Origin: Succiniclasticum ruminis DSM 9236
GTDB lineage: Bacteria > Bacillota > Negativicutes > Acidaminococcales > Acidaminococcaceae
Direction of reading: 5' to 3'
Length of the DNA stretch: 64,000 bases
Assembly: GCF_900112895.1 (NCBI RefSeq)
Contig: NZ_FONL01000009.1
Span: 1 to 64,000, forward strand
Position 1 is the first letter of the stretch. Each line of letters begins with the position of its first letter. A program made the translations under genes and the position numbers. Positions 34,658 to 43,089 of the stretch are shown here, in pieces. Under the pieces are notes generated by a model that saw only the letters and a list, made by a program, of their open reading frames with translations, did not search any database and was not told the origin of the DNA.

Positions 34658-35236
34658 TTAAAAACTGTGGTTAAAGCCTAACGAGAACCCGAAAGAGTTG
34701 TGCCCCGGATTCTTTGTCTGCATACCGTTGGAACTGTGGCTGAACATATAGCCCAGGCTGATAGAATTACTTTTTGTGTATTTCCACGTAAACCGTGGCC
34801 CAATACGCCACAAAAATCCCCATGGACGCCCCTGGGCGGGAAAGGATTTGTTGTAAATCAGGAAAGAACCGGAAAATTCCAAATCGCCGTAAAGCTTACC
34901 GCTTATCGGGCGCTCCCAGCGTATCATGACGGCAGGTCCCAGTCCCACTGCATTACTTTTCCGCCGAATATCATCATCTGTCGTGTAGCCGTGGGCGCGG
35001 GTAAAGGTAAGGCCCCGGTGAAAGGTCAGACCTGCGTGTTCATGGGCTTTCTGGAAAACATGAACATTGTAGTCATCGATAAACCGCCGGCCAAATTGAT
35101 GATGTCTCAGGTATTCTGCCTGAATCTCCACATTACTTGCCTTTGCCAGGCAGACAGTATTGGGAAAGATCGTAATCATAAGGAAAGAGAATAAGGTTAT
35201 TGCAAAACAGATAATTTTAATGGACTGGTTTTTCAT
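34658..35236 (-). CDS. PagL-like lipid A deacylase (acyloxyacyl hydrolase)
   Basis: A 192-residue outer membrane protein on the minus strand. It has an N-terminal signal (to about residue 32), then alternating beta strands fitting an 8-stranded barrel, and it ends in an aromatic residue (NHSF) as barrel proteins do. The motif SHSSNGMQTKNPG near the C-terminus matches the His-Ser-Asn catalytic region of PagL, which removes the 3-position acyl chain of lipid A. GGAG lies nine bases before the start. It supports a lipopolysaccharide-bearing outer membrane. The family match is by motif only. Confidence 0.68.
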   Translation of the reverse strand: MKNQSIKIICFAITLFSFLMITIFPNTVCLAKASNVEIQAEYLRHHQFGRRFIDDYNVHVFQKAHEHAGLTFHRGLTFTRAHGYTTDDDIRRKSNAVGLGPAVMIRWERPISGKLYGDLEFSGSFLIYNKSFPAQGRPWGFLWRIGPRFTWKYTKSNSISLGYMFSHSSNGMQTKNPGHNSFGFSLGFNHSF

Positions 35237-35434
35237 AAAAGGTCTCCGGGTCTAAAAGATATGGCGCAATATGTATTTACGCGGAACAGGCTGAATAGTT
35301 GAATTGGATAATAAACTAATTATATCATAAATTTGTTTGTTGTGAAGGTTTTTGTTATAAAATCTATTGAAAAAGTCGGCTGCATTTTTTACAATTATCA
35401 TGAGTAAAACAAATTAAAAGAAGGCGGTTTTATT

Positions 35435-36148
35435 ATGAAAAACCAATTCTCCCGTACGGAACGGTTATTGGGAAAAGAGAATATGGAAAAACTGGCAGTT
35501 GCCCGCGTATGCATATTCGGTATCGGAGGCGTGGGGGGCTATGTTGCGGAAGCCCTGGCCCGCAGCGGCGTCGGGCATCTGGAACTGGTGGATGACGACG
35601 TGGTCTGCCTTTCAAACCTTAACCGGCAGATTATTGCCACCCACGAGACGCTGGGGCGGTATAAAGTGGACGTGATGAAGGAACGGATCCTGTCCATTAA
35701 TCCGGATGCGGAAGTGACCGTGCATAAGTGCTTCTACCTGCCTGAAACCCGGGCGCAGTTTGATTTCACATACTTTGATTATGTGGTGGATGCCATCGAT
35801 ACGGTTGCCGGGAAAATCGCGCTGGTGTTGCAGGCGGAGGAAAGCGGGACACCCGTCATCAGCAGCATGGGAGCGGGAAACAAACTGGATCCCACTGCCT
35901 TCCATGTGGCGGATATCTATCAGACAAGCGTCTGCCCCCTGGCGAAAGTGATGCGCAGGGAACTGAAGAAACGGGGCGTGAAAAAGCTAAAGGTCGTGTA
36001 TTCCAAAGAACAGCCGGTGGCGGTGCAGAACGGAGAAGAAAGCCTGCAGTCATCTCCGCGCCGCATCATTCCCGGCAGCATCGCCTTTGTTCCTTCTGTC
36101 GTGGGGCTGATTATTGCGGGTGAAGTAGTGAAAGATCTTGTAAATTAA
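35435..36148 (+). CDS. tcdA: tRNA threonylcarbamoyladenosine dehydratase TcdA
   Basis: A 237-residue ThiF/E1-like ATP-dependent enzyme that cyclises t6A37 of tRNA to ct6A. It starts with the family pattern FSRTERLLG and has the nucleotide-binding GIGGVGGYVAEALARSG, DDDVVCLSNLNRQ and VVDAIDTV. The C-terminal stretch RIIPGSIAFVPSVVGLIIAG fits TcdA/CsdL better than MoeB or ThiF. It is transcribed divergently from the PagL-like gene. Confidence 0.92.
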   Translation: MKNQFSRTERLLGKENMEKLAVARVCIFGIGGVGGYVAEALARSGVGHLELVDDDVVCLSNLNRQIIATHETLGRYKVDVMKERILSINPDAEVTVHKCFYLPETRAQFDFTYFDYVVDAIDTVAGKIALVLQAEESGTPVISSMGAGNKLDPTAFHVADIYQTSVCPLAKVMRRELKKRGVKKLKVVYSKEQPVAVQNGEESLQSSPRRIIPGSIAFVPSVVGLIIAGEVVKDLVN

Positions 36149-36179
36149 TCCACTATATATAGTGGATTATCTTTTTTTT
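36147..36179 (+). terminator. Terminator of tcdA
   Basis: The stem AATCCACTA/TAGTGGATT with loop TATA is followed by ATC and eight Ts. It begins on the tcdA stop codon. Confidence 0.92.
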
Positions 36180-36191
36180 CGTGCATATCTG

Positions 36192-36200
36192 TGCTATAAT
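36192..36200 (+). promoter_or_regulatory. Extended -10 promoter of the SH3 protein gene
   Basis: TGC then TATAAT, directly after the tcdA terminator. No clear -35 is seen. The leader would be about 130 bases. Confidence 0.5.
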
Positions 36201-36335
36201 AAACTGTAAAGTAATAATTGGAATACGCGTTGATCTGCCGTTTTGTACAGAAACGCGAAGTCCTGTTTCCATGGGACTTTATGACAGAAAACTGTCAGAT
36301 AAGAATAGCCCGTTTTGGAAGGAAGGAGACGTTTT

Positions 36336-36659
36336 ATGAAAAAGATACTGGTTATGCTGGCAATGCTGCTGTGCGTTGCTGCATCCTGCTTTGCCGCGGA
36401 AGAACGTTCAACGAAAGACATTTTTGCGGATCCGACGATTGCCGATGTTGTGATTACCGGTGACCAGTTGCGGGTGCGGACACATCCCGATTTGGATGGC
36501 TATATTATTAAAAAGCTTAATAAAGGCACTGTCTGCAAATTTATGAACAAAGTAGAAGATAAGAATGGAACGGATTCCTGGATTTACATCATCATGGAAG
36601 ACGGTTCGGTAGGCTGGGTGTTCGGCGCTTATGCCCGTATAGAAGGAACGGTTGAATGA
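36336..36659 (+). CDS. Secreted SH3-domain protein
   Basis: A 107-residue exported protein. AAGGAG sets the start at 36336. The signal peptide is MKKILVMLAMLLCVAASCFA. The mature part is one bacterial SH3 domain (VVITGDQLRVRTHPDLDGYI through DGSVGWVFGAYARI), a fold that often binds peptidoglycan or cell-wall peptides. It lies 68 bases before metQ and may share its transcript. Confidence 0.8.
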   Translation: MKKILVMLAMLLCVAASCFAAEERSTKDIFADPTIADVVITGDQLRVRTHPDLDGYIIKKLNKGTVCKFMNKVEDKNGTDSWIYIIMEDGSVGWVFGAYARIEGTVE

Positions 36660-36727
36660 TTCTTTCAGGAGTGTAACATTTGCAGGAACGGATAATCCTG
36701 CGGCAGAATTCGAAGGGAGCATTTGTT

Positions 36728-37567
36728 ATGAAACAGTTAAAAAAATTAGTCATCGCAGGCGCTTTAGGTGTACTGACATTGGCATTAGCCGGTTGCGGCG
36801 GCGGAGATAAAAAGGCAGAGAACGCGAAACCGGATACATCCAAGCCGGTCATCGTAGGTGTAAACCCGGGACCCCATGCTATCATCATGGAAAATGTAAA
36901 GAAAATCGCGGAAAAGAAAGGGCTGAAGATTGAAATCAAAGAGTTCAGTGATTTCGTGACCCCTAATGCGGCGCTGGCTGCCGGCGAGATTTGGGCTAAC
37001 AGCTATCAGCATGAACCTTTCCTGAAAGCCACCATGAAGAAAGAACCGAAATTCAAACTGGCGAAAGCTTTCAACACTGCGCTGTTCCCCATCAATATTT
37101 ACTCCAAAAAGCTGAAACCCGGCGACAAGATTCCCGACGGCGCCAAGATCGGCATCCCCAATGATCCTACTAACGGCGGTCGCAGCCTGCTGCTGCTGGC
37201 GGCCAACAACCTGATCAAGGTTAAGAATCCGAAGGATATCACTACGACGGTACAGGATATTACGGATAATCCTCATAAATTCCAGATTGTGGAACTGGAA
37301 GCGGCGGCAATCCCCCGCAGTCTGGATGACCTGACCTGCGCGGCTATTAATACGACCTACGCCCTGAATGCCGGCCTGAACCCGGCCAAGGATCCTATCG
37401 TAAAAGAAACGGCTGACTCCCTGTACGTTAACATCGTGGCAGTACAGGAGAAAGACCTGAAAGACCCGCGGCTGAAAGTATTCCAGGAAGCCTACCAGTC
37501 CAAAGAAAACGGTGACTTCATCAAAACAAAGTTCCCGGGATCCGTATATCTGGGATGGAAGGAATAA
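36728..37567 (+). CDS. MetQ/NlpA-type substrate-binding lipoprotein (copy 1)
   Basis: A 279-residue solute-binding lipoprotein of the methionine ABC transporter type. The lipobox is LALAGC (C23 or so) after MKQLKKLVIAGALGVL. Family motifs include GVNPGPHAIIMENV, IPNDPTNGGRSLLLL and LEAAAIPRSLDD. No metN or metI lies nearby, so it must work with a permease encoded elsewhere. A second copy is at 44629. The M20 amidohydrolase follows by 79 bases, which hints at uptake and processing of N-acylated amino acids (inferred). No SAM riboswitch is seen upstream. Confidence 0.88.
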   Translation: MKQLKKLVIAGALGVLTLALAGCGGGDKKAENAKPDTSKPVIVGVNPGPHAIIMENVKKIAEKKGLKIEIKEFSDFVTPNAALAAGEIWANSYQHEPFLKATMKKEPKFKLAKAFNTALFPINIYSKKLKPGDKIPDGAKIGIPNDPTNGGRSLLLLAANNLIKVKNPKDITTTVQDITDNPHKFQIVELEAAAIPRSLDDLTCAAINTTYALNAGLNPAKDPIVKETADSLYVNIVAVQEKDLKDPRLKVFQEAYQSKENGDFIKTKFPGSVYLGWKE

Positions 37568-37646
37568 AAATGCGGTTACTGTTTTTATCCCAGTGGCAAC
37601 AGGGTTTACAGTGAAGTGTCCGGTATTGAAAGGATAAACGAATACA

Positions 37647-38768
37647 ATGGATATCAGGAAACGAATTGATGTGTTCTGGTCGTACCTGCACGCAATTCCC
37701 GAACCTGCCTTCCGCGAAATCAAAACCTCCGCCTTTGTTGCGGAGGTTTTGCGTAAAGCAGGGTATGAGGTGCAGGAAAAGGTAGGAGGTACCACCGGAG
37801 TTGTGGGCCTGTTGGACAGCGGCAGGCCCGGACCGGTGGCGGCAGTGCGCAGCGATATGGACTGCCTGCTTTTCAAGCAGGAAGACGGAACGGAAAAGGC
37901 TGTGCACGCCTGTGGTCATGACGGGCATATGACAACGGTCCTCGCGGTGGCGGAATGGCTGGCGTTGGAAGACCTGCCCTGTGGTAAGGTGAAAATCATC
38001 TTCCAGCCAGCGGAAGAAATTGGCAAAGGCGCCCTGGCAATGATAGACGCCGGGGCCGTAGATGATGTGGATTACCTGTTCGGCCTCCATGTGATGCCGG
38101 ACGATATGGCCCGGAGCGGGGAGATCATTCCCCAGATCAGTTGGACTGCCTGCACTTTAATTGAAGCGGAAGTCCGGGGCAAAGCGGCCCACGGTTCCCA
38201 GCCTCATCTGGGCGTAAACGCCATTGATGCTGGTGCGGCCATCGTTAACGCAGTGAACGCGCTGCATTCCAACCCGCTGCTGGGCGGCAATGTAAAAACG
38301 ACTCGCTTCCAGGGAGGCAGCGGTTCGTTAAACGCCATATGTGACAAAGTGAACCTGGGCTTTGACCTGCGCAGTACCTCTAACACCGAGATGCTGGAAC
38401 TGCGGCAGAAGGTGAGGGACCTCATCGCCAACACCGCAAAGGTTTACGGTGCGGAAGCCGACAGCCATATCGTTGGTACCTGTCCCGCCGCGGAAGCAGA
38501 TGCAGCCCTTCTGCCCCTGACACAGGAAGTTATTGTCAGTGTTCTGGGGCATAAAGCTCTGCTGCCGGTGAAGTCCATCACGGTTGGGGAAGACTTCAAT
38601 TTCTTCAAACAGGAACGCCCCCACATGAAAACCGTGGACATGGGTGTAGGCTGCGGCTTAACCCCATGCCTGCATGATCCTGCCATGACCTATGACCGTT
38701 ACGCTCTGGAGGGTGCGGTGAAGGTCTTGCATGAGCTGGTGTTAAGAGTACTGGGGGAAAGGCCATAA
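37647..38768 (+). CDS. M20D family amidohydrolase
   Basis: A 373-residue zinc peptidase-like amidohydrolase of the hippurate/N-acyl-amino-acid hydrolase group. Metal and active-site motifs are ACGHDGHMT, QPAEEIGKGA, FGLHVMP, and near the C-terminus GEDFNFFKQERP. A dimerisation lid region lies around residues 170-290. Its partner may be the MetQ lipoprotein just upstream. Possible substrates include N-acetyl or other N-acyl amino acids; the sequence does not decide. Confidence 0.9.
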   Translation: MDIRKRIDVFWSYLHAIPEPAFREIKTSAFVAEVLRKAGYEVQEKVGGTTGVVGLLDSGRPGPVAAVRSDMDCLLFKQEDGTEKAVHACGHDGHMTTVLAVAEWLALEDLPCGKVKIIFQPAEEIGKGALAMIDAGAVDDVDYLFGLHVMPDDMARSGEIIPQISWTACTLIEAEVRGKAAHGSQPHLGVNAIDAGAAIVNAVNALHSNPLLGGNVKTTRFQGGSGSLNAICDKVNLGFDLRSTSNTEMLELRQKVRDLIANTAKVYGAEADSHIVGTCPAAEADAALLPLTQEVIVSVLGHKALLPVKSITVGEDFNFFKQERPHMKTVDMGVGCGLTPCLHDPAMTYDRYALEGAVKVLHELVLRVLGERP

Positions 38769-38815
38769 TCCCTGCATGAACTTCTGTCAAGCATTTCTGC
38801 TTTTGAACAAATATA

Positions 38816-38824
38816 TGTTATAAT
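38816..38824 (+). promoter_or_regulatory. Extended -10 promoter of the hydratase gene
   Basis: TGT then TATAAT (38819-38824). No good -35 at the expected place. Confidence 0.5.
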
Positions 38825-38872
38825 TAATCTGATGCAATTAACTCTCACAATTATATTACAGGAGGCATTGCC

Positions 38873-39670
38873 ATGGAATTTAAAATGTTGCGTTTTGTTG
38901 TGGAAGATGCGGTAGCGGTTATCACGCTGGATTATGCGCCGACCCTGAATGCACTGGACATGAACCTGGCGCTGGAACTGGAAGCTGCACTGAAACAGGC
39001 AGAAGAAGATGACGCTGTCAAAGTTGTGGTACTGACGGGTGCAGGCCGGGCGTTCTGCGGCGGCGGGGATATCCGCTTCATGAAAGCCCATTGCGAAGAG
39101 CCGGATTTCGCGGATACTTCCATGGGACCGCTGGCCGGCAAGCTGTCGGAGATCGTGTTGTACATCAAAAAGATGAAGAAACTGGTCATCTGTGCCGTAG
39201 CAGGTGCGGCTGCAGGCGGCGGCTGCAATCTGGCCCTGGGCTGTGATTTTGTATTTGCGGCGGACAATGCCAAGTTCCTGCAGGCTTTTGTAGGCATCGC
39301 CCTGATTCCGGATACCAGCGGCGGTTATATGTTACCGAGAGCGATCGGAACCCATCGCGCCATGGACATGTTTGTAACAGGCCGTCCGGTTTCCGCGCAG
39401 GAATGCTTCGAACTGGGCCTGGTAAAAGAAGTGACCACGGTGGAAGAACTGATGCCGAAAGCCATGGCTTTCGCTAAAAAACTGGCGGCCGAACCCACTT
39501 TGGCCTATGCCAATATGAAGAAGATGATGTTTGTCAGCATGTACCAGGGCTTTGAAGAATTTATCAAAGCGGAAGTAGCCCTGCAGAACGAATGCGCCAA
39601 CAGCGCCGATTTCCGTGAAGGCATTACTGCATTCCTGGAGAAACGCAAAGCGAAGTTTACAGGAAAATAA
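38873..39670 (+). CDS. Enoyl-CoA hydratase/isomerase family protein
   Basis: A 265-residue crotonase-fold enzyme. The oxyanion-hole motifs are seen: GAGRAFCGGGDIRFM and AVAGAAAGGGCNLALGCDFVFA, and then TSGGYMLPRAIG. One acidic residue typical of hydratases (E in the E/DxxSGG region) seems replaced by D (PDTSGG), which is more common in isomerases and other crotonase members. The reaction is therefore open. AGGAGG precedes the ATG. It is probably monocistronic. Confidence 0.88.
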   Translation: MEFKMLRFVVEDAVAVITLDYAPTLNALDMNLALELEAALKQAEEDDAVKVVVLTGAGRAFCGGGDIRFMKAHCEEPDFADTSMGPLAGKLSEIVLYIKKMKKLVICAVAGAAAGGGCNLALGCDFVFAADNAKFLQAFVGIALIPDTSGGYMLPRAIGTHRAMDMFVTGRPVSAQECFELGLVKEVTTVEELMPKAMAFAKKLAAEPTLAYANMKKMMFVSMYQGFEEFIKAEVALQNECANSADFREGITAFLEKRKAKFTGK

Positions 39671-39782
39671 AATTTATTCCGTAAAAGATTCAGGCGTGCA
39701 AGATTTCGCAAAACCGTACGTGTTGGGCTTAATCTTTGCGCGCCTTCGCTTTTCCGGTAAAGTTTATTTACAATGAACCAAA

Positions 39783-40880
39783 ATGAACATTTCTTATTAT
39801 TTACATAAAAAAGAATTGAACAGGGATGACCTTGTTTTCCTTCTCGGCCGTACAGAACCGGAGGAACTTGATCAGCTTTACTGCGCGGCCCGTGAAATGA
39901 AAAAGGAATGGGTCGGCAATGTCGATTACTACCGGGGCCTGCTGGAGTTTTCCAACCGCTGCATCAAGAATTGCTGCTATTGCGGTATCCGCAGAGGCAA
40001 CCGGCAGGTGGGACGGTTTGACACGCCGAAGGAAGATATCCTGGCCATGGCCCTTTGGTGCTATGAGCAGCAGTACGGTTCCATTACGCTGCAATCCGGG
40101 GAACGGCAGGACGAGGCCTTCATCGACTACGTAGAGGACCTGTTGCGGGAGATAAAATCGATTGGAAACGGAGCGCTGGGCATCACCCTTTGCGTGGGGG
40201 AACAGACCAAAGAAACCTATCAGCGCTGGTACGACGCAGGGGCACACCGTTACCTGCTGCGGATCGAAAGCAGCAATCCGAAACTGTACAAAACGCTGCA
40301 TCCGCAGGACGGCCATCACAAGTGGGAAGTACGGAAAGCCTGTCTGGACGCATTGGCGGCAATCGGTTACCAGGTAGGTACCGGCGTCATGATCGGTCTC
40401 CCCGGGCAGACGCTGGAAGATCTGGCGGACGATATTTTGTTCTATAGAAACCAGAATATTGCCATGATCGGCATGGGGCCTTATGTGGTGCATCACAACA
40501 CGCCGCTGGGGAAAAAAGTCAGCGAAGCCGGGCTGGACTCGCCGGAAGAAAGGGCGCGCCGTTTGCGCCTGAGCATTAACATGGTGGCGGTAACGCGCCT
40601 GTTCTTAAAGGATGTAAATATCGCGGCTACAACTGCGATGCAGACATTGCATCCCCTGGGAAGGGAGATGGCGCTGAAAGCCGGAGCCAATATTTTAATG
40701 CCTCTGGTGACACTGCCGCAATTCCGCAATCAGTACCAGCTGTACGATAACAAACCCTGTCTGGAAGACGGACAGGAGCAGTGCCGTAACTGCCTCAGCG
40801 CGAGGGTCGCTTCCGTAGGCGACACGGTAGGCTGGGGGCAGTGGGGCGATTCACCGCACTTTTTCAACAATCTGAAATAA
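39783..40880 (+). CDS. hydE: [FeFe] hydrogenase maturation radical SAM enzyme HydE
   Basis: A 365-residue radical SAM protein needed to build the H-cluster of [FeFe] hydrogenase. The SAM cluster motif is C60-xxx-C64-xx-C67 in CIKNCCYCGIR. Other HydE features are ITLQSGE, GITLCVGEQT, YLLRIESSNP and the C-terminal half with PLGREMALKAGAN. HydF, HydG and a hydrogenase are not in this window. BioB or PylB are ruled out by the overall pattern. The upstream gap (39671-39782) has an imperfect hairpin (about 39692-39744) that may be the hydratase terminator. Confidence 0.92.
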   Translation: MNISYYLHKKELNRDDLVFLLGRTEPEELDQLYCAAREMKKEWVGNVDYYRGLLEFSNRCIKNCCYCGIRRGNRQVGRFDTPKEDILAMALWCYEQQYGSITLQSGERQDEAFIDYVEDLLREIKSIGNGALGITLCVGEQTKETYQRWYDAGAHRYLLRIESSNPKLYKTLHPQDGHHKWEVRKACLDALAAIGYQVGTGVMIGLPGQTLEDLADDILFYRNQNIAMIGMGPYVVHHNTPLGKKVSEAGLDSPEERARRLRLSINMVAVTRLFLKDVNIAATTAMQTLHPLGREMALKAGANILMPLVTLPQFRNQYQLYDNKPCLEDGQEQCRNCLSARVASVGDTVGWGQWGDSPHFFNNLK

Positions 40881-40935
40881 AGAAAAATTGGAAGAAAACA
40901 GACAGCGCAAAACCGTGTTTTCTTCCAGTTTTTAT
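40881..40935. terminator. Bidirectional terminator between hydE and the symporter
   Basis: The stem AATTGGAAGAAAACA/TGTTTTCTTCCAGTT (40886-40900 with 40916-40930) has A-rich and T-rich flanks, so it can end both convergent genes. Confidence 0.85.
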
Positions 40936-40952
40936 TTCTTTTTAATCAATAA

Positions 40953-42323
40953 TCAATGCCCGAAAATCGCGATATAGCCCTGTACGAAAATGTACAATAC
41001 GATCAGGGGCAGCAGATAGGTCAGATAGAACCGCAGCCATTTGGGGAAGGCTACGCCTTTGCCGGTATCCGCTTCTTTGATGAAGTTGTCCCAGCCCCAG
41101 CCGTAGCGGCTGGTGCAAAAAGCGAGGTAAATCAGACTGCCCAGAGGCAGCAGGTTGTTGCTGACAATGAAATCTTCCAGATCCAGCACGCCGGTGCCTT
41201 TGCCCAGAGGCTGGAAGCTGCTCCAGATATTGAAACCGAAAATGCAGGGCAGGGACAATACGATGATGGCGACTGTTCCCAGCTTGATGACGCTCTTACG
41301 CTCCCAGCCGGTCAGGTCGCAAATGCAGGCTACCAGGTTTTCAAACACAGCGATGACAGTGGACATGGCGGCGAAAGTCATGAACAGGAAAAACAGGGTG
41401 CCCCAGAATTGCCCGCCCGCCATGTGGTTGAATACGTTGGGCAGGGTGATGAACAGCAGGTTAGGACCTGCACCCGGATCCACATTAAACGCGGAGCAGG
41501 CCGGGAAGATGATCAGGCCGCTCATGATGGCCACAAAAGTATCCAGCAGGATGACGTATATGGCTTCGCCGGTGAGGCGTTTTTCCTTGCCGATGTAGCT
41601 GCCGAAGATAGCCAGGGCGCCGATGCCCAGGCTCAGGGTAAAGAACGCCTGCCCCATAGCGGCGAAGATGACTTCGTTGGCGCCGTATTTGGCCAGGCGG
41701 CTGAAGTCAGGCTGCAGGAAGTAGGCAAGACCGCTTTTCCCACCGGGCAGCGTCACGGAATGGACTGCCAGGGCGATCATTAAGAAGAGCAGGCAGGTCA
41801 TCATGAATTTGGTAATCCGTTCCACGCCGGCTTCCACGCCCAGATAGCAGACGCCGAAACCGAGGACGACTGTCAGGATCATGTAACCGGTCATGGTAAC
41901 GGGATCTGTCACAAGACCGCCCAATACTCCGCCGATATCTTTGGCGGCCAGACCCGCGAAGCCTCCGGTGGCCATTTTATACAGATAATAGAACATCCAG
42001 CCGGTGATGGTGGTGTAGAACATCATCAGCATGGCGTTGCCAAGGATGCATCCGTACTTGTACAGATGCCATTTCGTGCCTTTGGGTTCCAGTATGTCAA
42101 AAGACAGCGAGGCGCTGCGCTTGCTGGCCCGGCCCACGGCGAACTCTGCCACCATGATGGGAAGGCCCAGGATCGCCAGGAAGAATAAGTATATCAGTAC
42201 GAAGGACGCGCCTCCGTATTTGCCGGTGATGAAAGGAAACCGCCAGACGTTGCCCAAACCGATGGCGCAGCCTGCCGATACAAGTATAAAACCAAGACGG
42301 GTTGAAAAAGTTCCGCGTTCCAT
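40953..42323 (-). CDS. Sodium:neurotransmitter symporter (NSS/SNF) family transporter
   Basis: A 456-residue LeuT-fold sodium-coupled transporter with about 11-12 helices. The family signature is in helix 1: GFILVSAGCAIGLGNVWRFP followed by ITGKYGGASF. Bacterial members import amino acids such as leucine, tryptophan or tyrosine. The substrate is not readable here. It is transcribed alone, convergent with hydE and divergent from mscL. Confidence 0.92.
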   Translation of the reverse strand: MERGTFSTRLGFILVSAGCAIGLGNVWRFPFITGKYGGASFVLIYLFFLAILGLPIMVAEFAVGRASKRSASLSFDILEPKGTKWHLYKYGCILGNAMLMMFYTTITGWMFYYLYKMATGGFAGLAAKDIGGVLGGLVTDPVTMTGYMILTVVLGFGVCYLGVEAGVERITKFMMTCLLFLMIALAVHSVTLPGGKSGLAYFLQPDFSRLAKYGANEVIFAAMGQAFFTLSLGIGALAIFGSYIGKEKRLTGEAIYVILLDTFVAIMSGLIIFPACSAFNVDPGAGPNLLFITLPNVFNHMAGGQFWGTLFFLFMTFAAMSTVIAVFENLVACICDLTGWERKSVIKLGTVAIIVLSLPCIFGFNIWSSFQPLGKGTGVLDLEDFIVSNNLLPLGSLIYLAFCTSRYGWGWDNFIKEADTGKGVAFPKWLRFYLTYLLPLIVLYIFVQGYIAIFGH

Positions 42324-42375
42324 GATGATACCTCCCGAGACTCCGTAACTGTGACGCTGTTACTGTGTTATCCGT

Positions 42376-42403
42376 ATTATACTATTTTTTATAATTATAG
42401 CAA
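42376..42403 (-). promoter_or_regulatory. Promoter of the symporter gene
   Basis: On the minus strand, TTGCTA and TATAAT are 16 bases apart, about 55 bases before the start codon. Confidence 0.55.
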
Positions 42404-42435
42404 GTTGCAGGGAAAAAAGTAAATACTATCTTGAA

Positions 42436-42464
42436 TTGACTAATGCACATTGTTGTGGTTTAAT
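42436..42464 (+). promoter_or_regulatory. Extended -10 promoter of mscL
   Basis: TTGACT (42436-42441), 17 bases, TTTAAT (42459-42464) with TGG before it. The leader to mscL would be about 105 bases. Confidence 0.65.
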
Positions 42465-42578
42465 TATCTATAGATAAATTTCTGCGTTTTTGTGATGATT
42501 TCTAGCTTCATGGGGACGGCAGAAGAAATAAACAGTGTTTTTTAAAACTGGTTATTTGTAATTCAAGGAGGAATTAAA

Positions 42579-43013
42579 ATGGGTTTTTGCAGTGAATTTA
42601 AGGAATTTGCGGTACGCGGTAATGTAGTGGATATGGCAGTTGGCGTTGTTATCGGCGGCGCCTTCGGCAAAATCGTTACTTCTTTTGTGAACGACATCGT
42701 GATGCCCCCGTTAGGCAAGCTGGTCGGTGATGTGGATTTCTCCAACCTGTACATCAACCTGACAGACAAACAGTTTGCGAACCTGGCAGAAGCCAAAAAG
42801 GCTGGCGCGGCTGTTATCGCCTACGGTTCCTTCATTAATACGGTCATCGATTTCCTGTTGGTTGCGCTGGCGGTTTTCATCGTCATCAAACAGATCAACC
42901 GGATGCGCAAACCGGCGGAAGAACCGGCTCCGGCCCGTACCTGCCCGTACTGCAAGAGCGAGATCGCGGACGACGCTACCCGCTGCCCGCACTGCACCAG
43001 CCAGCTGGACTGA
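42579..43013 (+). CDS. mscL: Large-conductance mechanosensitive channel with zinc-ribbon tail
   Basis: A 144-residue channel that opens under osmotic downshock. The N-terminal [20 protein letters not shown] and the second helix ([20 protein letters not shown]) are standard MscL. The last 25 residues hold two CPxC pairs ([18 protein letters not shown]), a small zinc ribbon replacing the usual charged bundle. AAGGAGG precedes the ATG. Confidence 0.96.
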   Translation: MGFCSEFKEFAVRGNVVDMAVGVVIGGAFGKIVTSFVNDIVMPPLGKLVGDVDFSNLYINLTDKQFANLAEAKKAGAAVIAYGSFINTVIDFLLVALAVFIVIKQINRMRKPAEEPAPARTCPYCKSEIADDATRCPHCTSQLD

Positions 43014-43089
43014 TGCTGCCTGCATAAACTGTTTTTATATGGGAACAATTGCCTGACGGGCTGTTGCACGTTTTTGAAACATATAATTA

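Noticed and set aside
36660-36727. SAM riboswitch ahead of metQ
   Set aside because: The leader is short and shows none of the conserved SAM-I helices; the same is true ahead of the second copy at 44629.
40956-41783. A 275-codon plus-strand frame
   Set aside because: It lies opposite the NSS symporter, whose membrane helices and signature are clear.
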